Shown one piece after another: positions 9,068 through 18,264 of a stretch of 64,000 nucleotides of DNA. Position 1 is the stretch's first letter. The number at the start of each line of letters is the position of its first letter. The notes beneath the pieces were generated by a model that searched no databases, was not told the DNA's origin, and worked only from the letters and a program-made list of their open reading frames with translations. The position numbers and the translations under genes are program-made. Source of the stretch: Mariniphaga sp. (GTDB lineage Bacteria; Bacteroidota; Bacteroidia; Bacteroidales; Prolixibacteraceae); assembly GCA_024636975.1 (NCBI GenBank), contig JAGXGA010000050.1, positions 1-64,000 on the forward strand, read 5' to 3'.

Positions 9068-10855
9068 ATGGCTGTAGACGTAACACGTACCTTTGACATA
9101 TTGGACAGATATTTACAGGAGTTTCCGCGAAAAGATGCTTTGGGTGGAAAGAAAGACGGAAACTGGTACACTTACTCAACAGAAGAATACTATGAAAAAG
9201 CAAACCAGTTTGCGCTGGGGTTGCTGGCAATGGGGTATGGAAAGGGAGACAAGATTGCCACGGTAACTGCCAATCGCCCGGAATGGAATTTTGCCGATAT
9301 GGGCATGGCCATGACAGGTGTGGTGCATGTTCCCATTTATCCTACCATTGGCGAAGATGAATATAAATACATATTGGAACACTCCGATACCAAAATGTTG
9401 CTGGTTGGCGATTTTAAGCTTTTTGAAAAGCTAAATCCAATTGCCAAAAGATTACCTGGGTTGACAGATGTTTTTACTTTTGAAGAAGTACCGGAGGCCC
9501 GGAATTATGAGGAAATCCTTAATCTTGGCGAATCGAAAAAAGAAGAATTCACAGCAGCACTGAAGTCGTTGAAAGACTCCATTGAACCTGAAGATCTGGC
9601 TACTATAATTTATACTTCCGGTACCACCGGAACACCCAAAGGTGTGATGCTGTCTCAAAGAAATTTAGTTTCCAATTTTCTGGCTCATGTAAAAATGCAT
9701 CACCTGGGCAAGGAGCACCGTGTAATTAGTTTCCTTCCATTATGTCATGTTTACGAGCGTAGTGTAAACTACCATTTTCAATATAAGGGAATGGGGGTTT
9801 ATTACGTAGGAAACCTGTCGCAGATAGTTACAGCCATTAAGGAAATAAAACCTCACATGTTTAACTCGGTACCGCGGCTGCTTGAAAAAGTATACGATGG
9901 TTTTGTGGCTAAAGGAAAAGAGCTTTCGGGCATAAAAAAGGCCCTCTATTTTTGGGCCCTCAATCTTACACAAAATTTTGAATTCAATAAAAAGTATAGT
10001 CCATCTATGCAGGCAAAAATAAAAATTGCCGATAAGTTAATTTATTCCAAATGGCGTGAAGCATTGGGTGGAAATATTGTTTACGTAGTTTCCGGGGGAG
10101 CTGCATTGCAGCCCCGGATAGCCCGGGTGCTTGGAATGGCAGGAATGTATAATCTTGAAGGATATGGACTTACCGAAACTTCACCGGTAATAGCTGTAAA
10201 TAACCCGGCTTCCGGTGAAATGAAAATTGGAACTGTTGGGCCGGTACTTGAAGGTTTTGAAGTGAAAATAGCCAATGATGGAGAAATACTCTGTAAGGGT
10301 CCGGGTGTGATGATGGGGTATTTCAAAGCACCGGAAATGACTTCCCAGGTGATCGATGAAAATGGATGGTTTCATACAGGTGACATTGGCGTTTTTGAAG
10401 ACAATAAGTACCTTAAAATTACCGACCGGAAAAAAGAAATTTTTAAGCTTTCGGGAGGGAAGTATATTGCTCCCCAGATGATTGAAAATAAGCTGAAAAC
10501 ATCAAACTTCATCGAACAGGTGATGGTGATTGGCGCCAATGAGAAGTTTGCCAGCGCGCTTATTTCTCCCAATTTTCAAATTTTGCACGATTGGTGTTCG
10601 GAACATAAAATTCATTTTCGCGACAACATGGAACTTATTAAAGTTCCGGAAGTGGTGGCAAAGATGCAAAAAGAAGTGAACAGCATTAACAAAACCCTTG
10701 GGAGTCATGAACAAATTAACCGGATCAGGCTGGTACACGAAGAATGGACCCCCCAGACCGGAGAATTGTCGCCAACGCTGAAACTTCGCAGGAACATGGT
10801 GGCGGTAAAATACCAGCATTTAATAAAGGAAATTTATACTCCGGGTAAAAACTAA
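9068..10855 (+). CDS. Long-chain fatty acid-CoA ligase (AMP-forming)
   Basis: 595 residues, the usual length for Bacteroidota FadD15-type enzymes. The ATP/AMP-binding loop YTSGTTGTPKGVMLS is followed by GYGLTETSP and by the hinge region GWFHTGDIG with ITDRKKEIFKLSGGKYIAPQ, which carries the catalytic lysine environment. It should activate fatty acids to acyl-CoA via acyl-adenylate in the cytoplasm, for lipid synthesis or beta-oxidation. It is a single-gene unit with a candidate -7 box upstream and a hairpin terminator directly downstream. Chain-length preference cannot be read from the sequence. Confidence 0.9.
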   Translation: MAVDVTRTFDILDRYLQEFPRKDALGGKKDGNWYTYSTEEYYEKANQFALGLLAMGYGKGDKIATVTANRPEWNFADMGMAMTGVVHVPIYPTIGEDEYKYILEHSDTKMLLVGDFKLFEKLNPIAKRLPGLTDVFTFEEVPEARNYEEILNLGESKKEEFTAALKSLKDSIEPEDLATIIYTSGTTGTPKGVMLSQRNLVSNFLAHVKMHHLGKEHRVISFLPLCHVYERSVNYHFQYKGMGVYYVGNLSQIVTAIKEIKPHMFNSVPRLLEKVYDGFVAKGKELSGIKKALYFWALNLTQNFEFNKKYSPSMQAKIKIADKLIYSKWREALGGNIVYVVSGGAALQPRIARVLGMAGMYNLEGYGLTETSPVIAVNNPASGEMKIGTVGPVLEGFEVKIANDGEILCKGPGVMMGYFKAPEMTSQVIDENGWFHTGDIGVFEDNKYLKITDRKKEIFKLSGGKYIAPQMIENKLKTSNFIEQVMVIGANEKFASALISPNFQILHDWCSEHKIHFRDNMELIKVPEVVAKMQKEVNSINKTLGSHEQINRIRLVHEEWTPQTGELSPTLKLRRNMVAVKYQHLIKEIYTPGKN

Positions 10856-10934
10856 GCTTTTATATATTTCTATTTTATGAGCCGTCCTGTATTCAGGGCG
10901 GTTTTTATTATAGCTTATTTTAATGAATTGCGAC
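10854..10934. repeat. 80-bp intergenic repeat, copy A
   Basis: This stretch aligns along its full length with 13415-13496 (shared AAGCTTTTATA, TTATGA, GGTTTTT and TTGCGAC, roughly three-quarters identical by eye). This copy contains the intact terminator of the acyl-CoA ligase. The two copies flank the histidine kinase gene in direct orientation. The remaining 10935-11214 shows no convincing gene; a minus-strand open stretch there has no recognisable product. Confidence 0.6.
10882..10906 (+). terminator. Rho-independent terminator
   Basis: CCGTCCTG (10882-10889) pairs with CAGGGCGG (10894-10901), including one T-G pair, around a four-base loop and before five T. It terminates the acyl-CoA ligase gene 27 bp past its stop. 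Confidence 0.75.
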
Positions 10935-11214
10935 TTTAACAGTAATCGCCAGTGCTCTCTAATAGGAACGACAACTTCGCCGGCCCTTGGGTTTGCTGCA
11001 GGCCAAAACATCAGTTTGCCCGATTGAATGGTCTCAATTACAAAGGTGTAATTACCGTATGCGTGATCAAATGCGACGGAACCAAATATTGTTTCGAATT
11101 AAAATACGGTGAAATATTTGCCTTTCATCAATGATATTTTATTCAGTTGGAATCATCTGAATACGTTTATAAGTGATGATATAACCCGCAGTCATTTTAT
11201 CATCATGATCTGAC

Positions 11215-13227
11215 TCATGCAGCAGGCAATGTGAACATAAAACGGCTTCCTTTACCCGGTTCGCATTCAGCCCAGATTTTTCCCTTGTTTTTTTCAACAA
11301 ACTCTTTGCAAAGGATTAAACCTAATCCGGTTCCGGTTTCTTGGGCTGTGCCGATTTCTGAAACTTTTTCTGTAATGGTAAATAGTTTTTTTAGCGTTTC
11401 CGGGTTCATTCCAATTCCATTATCAGTAACAGAAATTTTAATAAAATCTTCATTCCTAACGGCTGTAATTTTTACCTGGCCTCCCGGATTAGTGTATTTT
11501 ATGGCATTAGAAACCAAATTCCTAAAAACTGTGGAAACAGATTTTTCGTCAGCAAAAGCAAGAGTTTTTTCGCCAATATTCTGTTCCAGAGTAATATTTT
11601 TATTTTGTGCATTGCTTAACAGTTGATCATTAACTTTTTGTGCAACTTCAAACAAATCTGTTTTTTCAAACCGGTAGTTAATTTTTCCAGTTTGAATTTG
11701 TGACCAGCTAAGTAATCCTTCCACCAAAGCGTAAACATTGATGGCTGATTTTCTTAGTTCCAATATCATTTTCTTTGTTTTTTCGGAAGAAAACTGCTCG
11801 AAATTTTCGGAGAGAATTTCCATTATTCCCAGCAACCCGTTAAACGGGCTTTTTAGATCATGGGCGATAAGAGTGAAAAATTTATCTTTTCCGGCATTGG
11901 CTTCTAACAATTCTTTTTCCGACTTTTCCAGCCTGGCACTTAATTTTTTTAACAAAATTCGGCTTCGTATCATAAATGTCAAAATAAAAAGTACAAATAT
12001 TCCACTTGCAACCAATATTCTTGTTTTCAGTTTTTGCTGCCGGATGGCTGTTTTTTGAATTTCGTTGTTTTTTCTCAGTAACAGGTTTTCCTGATTTTGT
12101 TTTTCTGTAAAGTATTTGACTTGTAAATCGGTAAACTTTGCAATTTTTTCGATGTTAAAAAGACTGTCATTTATCAGGTTCGCATCTTTCAGGAATTGAA
12201 GTGCATTGGATATTTCCCCATCTTCTTCAGCAATTTTCGACATAATGAGAAGATTGTCTCTTTCCAGCGATTTGTAATTATTTTCAATGGAGACAGAATA
12301 GCTCCTTTGCAGGTGTTCCTTTGCCAATTCAGGTTCATTCAAATCAATGTAAGTTTTTCCGAGATTATAATCTGCAATGGCAATCCGGTTTTTATTGTTA
12401 ATCCGGTTGGCATAATCAAGGGCTTTTTGGTAATGGTACAGAGCTGAGTCGGGAATATTCATCTGATTGTATACACTACCAAAAAATGAAGAGAAAAATG
12501 AATTGGTCAGGTTTTGTTTATCCAATTGTATCTGATAACTGAATCCGGTGCGATAGCTGGCTAAAGCTGAATCATAATCTTTTAAATTTTCATAGCACCG
12601 TCCAATATTAGAAAAGGAATAGGCCATTGCTGCATTATCGTTTATTTCAAGAGAAGCCTGTAAAGCCTTCTCATGCCAGGTAAGCGCTTTTTTGTATAGG
12701 TTCCATTCCTGGTAAACCAGCCCTATATTATTCATAACCTTCGAAACGCCGATTTTATCTTGCAGTGCTTCCCGAATATGCAAAGCATTCTGGTAATAGG
12801 AGAGGCCTTCGATGCTGTTTCCCAGCCAAAAATTGGCAACAGCAATATTGTTGTAAATTTTACCCAGCCATAAGCTGTCATTCTTTTGCTGAAAAATTTC
12901 CCTGGCCTGGTGAAAATTTATCAAAGCATCTGAATTGTTTCCCAATTGCAGGTAGAATAATCCAATGGTATCCAATATAACACCCTTTTCTAGTTCATTT
13001 TTTTCAAATTGCAAAGCCCGTGTATAATAATCAATCGACTTCTCTTTATTCGTTGATTTCGATATTCTTGCCAGTTGCAGTAAGGTTACAACTTTTTCAG
13101 ATTCGGATTTAGCGCTTTGTAAAATATGTTTTAAGCTGTCTTCTTTTATTTCAAGGGCAAAGCACGTATAAAGTGACGGGAGAATAAAAAGAATTAAAAC
13201 GAATACGGTTTTTCGATAAAATTTCAT
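11215..13227 (-). CDS. TPR-domain sensor histidine kinase
   Basis: 670 residues. A signal peptide (1-24) is followed by about 330 residues of tetratricopeptide repeats (e.g. NNIAVANFWLGNSIEGLSYY), placed in the periplasm. A coiled segment and one membrane helix (ILVASGIFVLFILTFM) lead to a HisKA domain with the phospho-accepting IAHDLKSPFNGLLG and an ATPase domain with N box FRNLVSNAIKYT, G1 GIGMNPE and G2 GTGLGLILCKEFV. No receiver or DNA-binding domain is attached and no response regulator gene lies nearby, so the partner is encoded elsewhere. The signal sensed is unknown. The gene stands alone and is flanked by two copies of an 80-bp repeat. Confidence 0.9.
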   Translation of the reverse strand: MKFYRKTVFVLILFILPSLYTCFALEIKEDSLKHILQSAKSESEKVVTLLQLARISKSTNKEKSIDYYTRALQFEKNELEKGVILDTIGLFYLQLGNNSDALINFHQAREIFQQKNDSLWLGKIYNNIAVANFWLGNSIEGLSYYQNALHIREALQDKIGVSKVMNNIGLVYQEWNLYKKALTWHEKALQASLEINDNAAMAYSFSNIGRCYENLKDYDSALASYRTGFSYQIQLDKQNLTNSFFSSFFGSVYNQMNIPDSALYHYQKALDYANRINNKNRIAIADYNLGKTYIDLNEPELAKEHLQRSYSVSIENNYKSLERDNLLIMSKIAEEDGEISNALQFLKDANLINDSLFNIEKIAKFTDLQVKYFTEKQNQENLLLRKNNEIQKTAIRQQKLKTRILVASGIFVLFILTFMIRSRILLKKLSARLEKSEKELLEANAGKDKFFTLIAHDLKSPFNGLLGIMEILSENFEQFSSEKTKKMILELRKSAINVYALVEGLLSWSQIQTGKINYRFEKTDLFEVAQKVNDQLLSNAQNKNITLEQNIGEKTLAFADEKSVSTVFRNLVSNAIKYTNPGGQVKITAVRNEDFIKISVTDNGIGMNPETLKKLFTITEKVSEIGTAQETGTGLGLILCKEFVEKNKGKIWAECEPGKGSRFMFTLPAA

Positions 13228-13414
13228 TTGGTTTATTTCTTAAACCTTGGTAAATATGACATTTAATACCGACGAAAGTAAACAAAAATACTGTTAAGTT
13301 TTTTGCTTTTTGGCTAACAGTTAAAATTCAGCAATTTGTTTATATATAATCAGTTTTTATGACCCTACAAGATGAATAGATTTAAAAAAAATTACTGTTC
13401 ACCAGGAAAAGGCA

Positions 13415-13496
13415 AAGCTTTTATACATTTTTATTATTATGAACCTTACTGAATTCATGGTGGTTTTTTTTGTAACTTAATTTGGCTATTTGCGAC
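13415..13496. repeat. 80-bp intergenic repeat, copy B
   Basis: Diverged copy of the element at 10854-10934. The stem of the terminator has decayed here (ACCTTACTG against CATGGTGG) while the T-run remains. It lies in the spacer 13228-13523 just upstream of the alpha/beta hydrolase. Nothing else is seen in that spacer. Confidence 0.6.
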
Positions 13497-13523
13497 AGAT
13501 AATAAAAGTTTAATTTAACTGCT

Positions 13524-14924
13524 ATGAAACCAATTTCCTTATTTTTAATGTTTTTCGCCTTGTGTTATTTGTATAGTGGATATGGTTATTCACAAACCGG
13601 ATATTCCGAAAAGGGAGTTTTTCTCGATACGTTGAAAGTGGGCGGTAAGGAACTGCGCCTTGGAATAACCATTCAAAAGGATGAGGAAGGAAAATATAAC
13701 GCCTCATTTAACAGCATTGATCAGGGAAGCGGGGAGATAAATTTTGATGAGGTGAAAGTTGAAGATTCCAAAATATATCTCAGCTCAAAGGCAGGAATTG
13801 TCGTTGAGGGGGAATACAATGAGGATAAAACAAAAATTATTACCGATTTCAAACAGGGGCCGTACACTTTCCCTTTGGAATTTGAACGTGTGGAATATTT
13901 GCCGGTATATAAAAGGCCGCAGGAGCCTGTAAAGCCTTATCCATATGTGGAAAAGGAAGTAACTTATAAGAATGAAAAGGCAGACGTTCAGCTTGCAGGG
14001 ACTTTAACCTTGCCACAAGGGCGGGGGCCATTTCCTGCAGTGGTTCTGCTGACAGGTTCAGGGCCGCAAAACAGAAATGAAGAAATAGTGGGGCATAAGC
14101 CATTTCTTGTTTTAGCCGATTACCTTACACGGAATGGTATAGCCGTTCTGCGTGCCGATGACCGGGGGTTTGGCAAATCAACAGGCGATTTTAAAAGTTC
14201 CACTACCGGCGATTTTGCTGATGACGGACTTGCAGGAATTGAATTCCTTAAATCCATTAGTGAGATTGACACTGCCAGAATAGGATTAATAGGTCACAGT
14301 GAAGGGGGTATGATGGCCCCAATTGCTGCTTCCAGGTCAACTGATGTAGCATTTATTGTATTATTGGCAGGGCCCGGTTCAAATATTGGTGACAATGTAA
14401 ATTACCAACGGGCAGAGTCGTCAAGGAAAATGGGTGCTTCAGATGAATTCATTGAAATTCAGCGAAAAGTGCATGAGGCTTTCAATGAAATTGCAATAAA
14501 AGATATTTCAACCGAACAGGCAATGCAGGAGGCCAAAACTTTTTATGCAGGATTAAGTGAAGCAGAAAAAAACAAGCTTCAATGGAATGATGACCGGATT
14601 AATGGTTCAGCAGGCATGGTGTTGGAAGCCTGGTGGCGATATGCACTCAGGTACAATCCTGAAGAAACTATTAACGCGCTTGACATCCCGGTGCTGGCAA
14701 TACTGGGAGAAAAAGACCAGCAGGTTCCTGCAGCGCTTAACCAAAAGGAACTGGAAACAGCCCTTGATAATGGACACGAACAAAATCAACTGGTGGTAAT
14801 GCCTGGTCTGAATCATCTGTTTCAAACAGCTGAAACGGGTGATATCTCGGAATACATAAAAATTGAAGAAACCATATCGCCAAAAGTGCTTGAACTTGTA
14901 AAAGACTATATTTTAAAATTATAA
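13524..14924 (+). CDS. Secreted alpha/beta hydrolase (S9/esterase type)
   Basis: 466 residues. A signal peptide (1-23) is followed by a beta-rich N-terminal domain (about 25-130) and an alpha/beta hydrolase fold. LLTGSGPQNRNEE forms the oxyanion strand and the nucleophile elbow is GHSEGG with Ser259. The acid lies at LGEKDQQVP and the base at GLNHLFQ, so a full Ser-Asp-His triad is visible. Proteins with this layout in Bacteroidota are annotated as dienelactone hydrolase-like or S9-family peptidases. An esterase acting in the periplasm is plausible, perhaps on decorated glycans given the glycosidase gene next door, but the substrate is unknown. It is 133 bp upstream of the GH9 gene. Confidence 0.85.
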   Translation: MKPISLFLMFFALCYLYSGYGYSQTGYSEKGVFLDTLKVGGKELRLGITIQKDEEGKYNASFNSIDQGSGEINFDEVKVEDSKIYLSSKAGIVVEGEYNEDKTKIITDFKQGPYTFPLEFERVEYLPVYKRPQEPVKPYPYVEKEVTYKNEKADVQLAGTLTLPQGRGPFPAVVLLTGSGPQNRNEEIVGHKPFLVLADYLTRNGIAVLRADDRGFGKSTGDFKSSTTGDFADDGLAGIEFLKSISEIDTARIGLIGHSEGGMMAPIAASRSTDVAFIVLLAGPGSNIGDNVNYQRAESSRKMGASDEFIEIQRKVHEAFNEIAIKDISTEQAMQEAKTFYAGLSEAEKNKLQWNDDRINGSAGMVLEAWWRYALRYNPEETINALDIPVLAILGEKDQQVPAALNQKELETALDNGHEQNQLVVMPGLNHLFQTAETGDISEYIKIEETISPKVLELVKDYILKL

Positions 14925-15057
14925 GATAGCTGGAATAGAAAAGACATTTGCCTGGTACGTGAAAGGCCCTTTTGCAATGGGTATTCTTCTTCGTCTGATT
15001 ATTAAAAATGGTTTATATTGTTATATTTACAATTTGAACATCTAAACCGTTATTAAA

Positions 15058-17529
15058 ATGAGGAAATTATTCATTCTTGCATTATTAATTGCTGTAACTT
15101 TTTCACTTTCAGCCCAAAAATTAGTTATTAACGATGATGAATATTTTGAAATGCCGGGCCTGAACGTCATGGTATTTTATGATATTTATCCTGAAGGGCA
15201 TCAGGGTGCCATAGGCATAATTCAAAACGGTACCCGCATTGCCACAAATGGCGATATTCGTTTGGAACCCACACCCGGTCAGTGGCAACCCATACCTGTT
15301 ACCGGCGAACGGCAAATCTTCCCTGAAAACAACGAGATCAGGGTTACCTGTTCGTATCCCGATGAAAGCCGCAACGGAAAAGGTTTTAACCCTATTTATT
15401 ATCCCGACCTGGAATTCAGCTACGATGTACGAGTCTTTGGCGAAGGTAAAAACTTCCGCATAGTAGTCGATTTAAAAGAACCGCTGCCCGAAGAATGGAT
15501 CGGCAAGGTGGGTTTTAACCTTGAACTGTTTCCTGGCCTTTATTTTGGCAAATCGTGGTACATGGACAACCAGGCAGGTATTTTTCCAGTACAGGCAAAT
15601 GGCCCCATGCAGCAGGATTCCGATGGTGCATGGCAGGCTTACCCGCTGGCAACAGGGAAAAAGCTCACGCTGGCGCCTGATGAAAAGGAACTGACTATGG
15701 TAATCACTTCCGAACAGGCCGATCTGCAACTGCTCGACGGACGTTTTTACCATAACAACGGCTGGTTCGTTGTGCGTTCTGAAGTGCCTTCAGGCGCCAC
15801 CAAAAATGCCATTGAATGGCTGTTTGAACCTTATGTGGTTGAAGACTTTAAGCATAAACCTGTTGTTCATGTGAGCCAGGTAGGATATCATATTAATCAG
15901 CCAAAAATAGCCTCCCTTGAATTGGATAAGAACGATGCTTCCATTGATGAAATTTCGCTTATCCGAATGTCGGAAAACGGAGGATTTGAAAACGTAAAAT
16001 CGGGGACTCCTGAAAAATGGGGAAAATACCTCCGGTTTAATTATTACCAGTTCGATTTCTCGGAAGTTAAAAAGCCCGGAATGTACCAGGTCATGTACGG
16101 CGATTTTAAAACCGAACCCTTCAAGATTGGAGCCGATGTTTATGACAGGCATGTGTGGCAGCCTACCCTTGAATATTTCCTGCCGGTGCAGATGTGCCAT
16201 ATGCGCATCAATGAAGGTTACCGTGTGTGGCACGACCACTGCCATATGGACGATGCACTGATGGCACCTGTCGATACTAACCATTTCGATGGTTATTTGC
16301 AGGGGTCTTCTACTCTTACCGATTATGAACCGATGGACCAGGTGCCCGGTCTGAATACCGGCGGCTGGCACGATGCCGGTGATTATGACCTGCGGGTAGA
16401 ATCGCAATCCGGAACTGTATGGACACTGGCATTGGCCTATGAAGAATTTGACGTGGATTGGGATCAGACTTCTGTCGACCAGCAAAGCCGCATCGTGGAA
16501 ATCCATCGGCCTGACGGTAAACCCGACATTTTGCAACAGGTGGAGCATGGGGTACTGTCGATTTTAGGCGGTTACCATAACCTTGGCCGATTATACAGGG
16601 GAATCATATGCAACGACCTGCGTCAGTATGTAATGTTGGGTGACGCGACAGCCATGACCGACGGTCTGAAATACAACCCTGAGCTGGACGAAAATGAACG
16701 TACAGGAACCGAATCGGGGAAGACCGACGACCGGTGGGTATTCACCGAAGAACACCCCGGGCATGAATATACTGCAATTCAGGGATTGGCCGCTGCTGCC
16801 CGTGTATTGAAAGGGTACAACGATGACCTTGCACAGCAATGCCTTCAGGCTGCTGTTGACCTGTACGATGAGGACCGCGAAAGTTCCGGGCGATGGGCTA
16901 CATCACGTATAAATGCTGCCGTTGAACTGTTTGTTACAACCGGTGACGCTAAATATAAAAACGACTTGCTGGCTATGGAAGAACAGATTGCCGGCAACAT
17001 GAATTCAGTGGGGTATATGGTAGCAAGGGTTTTCAACAACCTGGGTGAAACTAAATTCAGGGAGAAGCTAATGCCCGCCTTTCATAAGTTGCAGGCCGAT
17101 TTAAATGAAAAACAAAACGAAAATCCATTCGGTGTTCCTTATAACATCCGTGTATGGGGCGATGGCTGGGGCATTCAGCGCCTGGGAATGCAACATTACT
17201 TTTTGCATAAAAACATGCCGCAAATGTTTAATAACAGCCTGTTACTAAATGCACTCAATTTTGTTTTGGGAAACCATCCCGGTGAGAACACTTCCTCATT
17301 TGCATCAGGGGTAGGGTCGAAATCGTTACTTGTAGCATACGGAGTCAACCGGGCTGATTGGTCATTTATTCCGGGCGGTGTAGCTTCAGGAACCGGAATT
17401 ATACGTCCCGATTTCCCGGAACTGAAAGAATGGCCCTATTTCTGGCAGCAAACCGAATATGTTATGGGTGGGGGAGCCACACACTTTATGTTCATGGCCC
17501 TTGCTGCACACAAGCTGCTGAATGAATAA
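15058..17529 (+). CDS. Glycoside hydrolase family 9 (endoglucanase-like)
   Basis: 823 residues with a signal peptide (1-19). An N-terminal region of about 245 residues is not recognised; it is beta-rich and may bind carbohydrate. It is followed by a CelD-type Ig-like domain (about 268-358, starting HVSQVGYHINQPKIA) and the GH9 (alpha/alpha)6 catalytic domain. The hallmark GGWHDAGDYD gives Asp439 and Asp442, and Glu800 in QQTEYVMGGGA is the likely proton donor. NHPGENTSSFASGVGSKS matches the family's substrate-cleft region. GH9 enzymes cleave beta-1,4 glucans by inversion. There is no T9SS tail, so a periplasmic or lipid-independent export is likely. The next-door hydrolase at 13.5 kb may act with it. 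Confidence 0.9.
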   Translation: MRKLFILALLIAVTFSLSAQKLVINDDEYFEMPGLNVMVFYDIYPEGHQGAIGIIQNGTRIATNGDIRLEPTPGQWQPIPVTGERQIFPENNEIRVTCSYPDESRNGKGFNPIYYPDLEFSYDVRVFGEGKNFRIVVDLKEPLPEEWIGKVGFNLELFPGLYFGKSWYMDNQAGIFPVQANGPMQQDSDGAWQAYPLATGKKLTLAPDEKELTMVITSEQADLQLLDGRFYHNNGWFVVRSEVPSGATKNAIEWLFEPYVVEDFKHKPVVHVSQVGYHINQPKIASLELDKNDASIDEISLIRMSENGGFENVKSGTPEKWGKYLRFNYYQFDFSEVKKPGMYQVMYGDFKTEPFKIGADVYDRHVWQPTLEYFLPVQMCHMRINEGYRVWHDHCHMDDALMAPVDTNHFDGYLQGSSTLTDYEPMDQVPGLNTGGWHDAGDYDLRVESQSGTVWTLALAYEEFDVDWDQTSVDQQSRIVEIHRPDGKPDILQQVEHGVLSILGGYHNLGRLYRGIICNDLRQYVMLGDATAMTDGLKYNPELDENERTGTESGKTDDRWVFTEEHPGHEYTAIQGLAAAARVLKGYNDDLAQQCLQAAVDLYDEDRESSGRWATSRINAAVELFVTTGDAKYKNDLLAMEEQIAGNMNSVGYMVARVFNNLGETKFREKLMPAFHKLQADLNEKQNENPFGVPYNIRVWGDGWGIQRLGMQHYFLHKNMPQMFNNSLLLNALNFVLGNHPGENTSSFASGVGSKSLLVAYGVNRADWSFIPGGVASGTGIIRPDFPELKEWPYFWQQTEYVMGGGATHFMFMALAAHKLLNE

Positions 17530-17539
17530 TTGAATAGAA

Positions 17540-17626
17540 ACGATCGTATATTTAACGATCGTCTCATTTAAAAAATAGTACTAAACGGCGCCTGTTTCAA
17601 TGGAAAGCGGGTGCCGTTACATTTTT
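17540..17626 (+). terminator. Double hairpin terminator after GH9
   Basis: ACGATCG/CGATCGT (17540-17546 and 17556-17562) is followed by AACGGCGCC/GGTGCCGTT (17584-17592 and 17610-17618) with ACATTTTT behind it. The second stem with its T-rich tail is the likely terminator. Confidence 0.6.
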
Positions 17627-17791
17627 AAAAAACGCCTTGTCACTTTAGTAATTCTGCACATTCTATCTTCCAACCAACATTCATTACTACAGGGGTTTCA
17701 ACAGTAAGAAATTCTACCTGTAACACTATTTTCCTGAAGGGTACCAGGCAGAGATTTTCTCCTATTTATATTTGAAGTATATTCGATGTAT

Positions 17792-17853
17792 ATTCGAGGT
17801 TTATTCGTATTAAATTCGTAAAATTACGAATTTAGTACGAATAAACTTCGAAT
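17792..17853. repeat. 62-base near-perfect palindrome
   Basis: Arms 17792-17821 and 17824-17853 pair at all 30 positions (28 Watson-Crick, 2 G-T) around a two-base centre. Directly before it GTATATTCGA occurs twice (17777-17786 and 17788-17797). Behind it TTCGAAG (17869-17875) and GTTTATT (17863-17869) can pair with the right arm instead. The motif ATTCG/CGAAT recurs throughout. Could be a mobile miniature element, a REP-like unit or a protein target; no poly-T follows. Confidence 0.75.
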
Positions 17854-18151
17854 TTAATACCAGTTTATTTCGAAGAAATATAAATGCTGGTCATGACATG
17901 AAAAGGCGGAATTTTCTTCGGGGCTGCATAATAGATTTGGGACTTTAAAGAACTTCCTGGAATATCTTTTTCCTCGTAAATTTTAATTGATAAATTTTGC
18001 TGATGCTGATGTTTTTTGAGCATAGAAATATGTTCTGCCTGTACATTATTTTGAAAGCAGGCTTGCAGGGCTTGTTGTTGTTTTACTGAAAGTAGCATTA
18101 ATGGCAGTTGGCTGTGGCAATTCAGGGTTTATTTGTTGCTGAATCAAAACA

Positions 18152-18207
18152 AAGAAAGGAACAGCAGATGATTGACTGTCAATCATCTGCTGTTCTGGTA
18201 CTTTCTT
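18152..18207. repeat. Interrupted palindrome, 17-bp perfect core
   Basis: Core arms 18160-18176 and 18178-18194 are perfectly complementary around one base. Outer arms AAGAAAG (18152-18158) and CTTTCTT (18201-18207) add seven pairs across an asymmetric bulge. Function unknown; it lies about 60 bp past the stop of the minus-strand gene 18265-18705 but lacks a T-run on that strand. Confidence 0.65.
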
Positions 18208-18264
18208 CGGAACCCTCCAGAGTATTGGAGCAGGTACCATATGGAAATAAAAGCAGACGTTTAG

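Larger units (their letters stand above)
17530..18264. other. Gene-free region with palindromes
   Basis: 735 bp between the GH9 gene and the small membrane protein gene, with no credible coding sequence. It holds a terminator region (17540-17626), a 62-base near-perfect palindrome (17792-17853) and a second unrelated palindrome (18152-18207). Short open frames on both strands around 17.9-18.3 kb owe their apparent similarity to the second palindrome and are not called. Confidence 0.6.

Noticed and set aside
10820-11134. Short open frames on both strands after the acyl-CoA ligase
   Set aside because: No signature or start context; the minus-strand stretch reads like protein in part but matches nothing I know. 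Noted only as gene-free sequence.
15790-16548. Long open frame of 252 codons on the minus strand within the GH9 gene
   Set aside because: It is antisense to a clear GH9 catalytic domain, has no recognisable domain and no start context. It arises from codon bias.
17792-17853. Terminator for the GH9 gene
   Set aside because: It lies 260 bp past the stop, lacks a T-run and a better hairpin with T-rich tail is present at 17584-17626.
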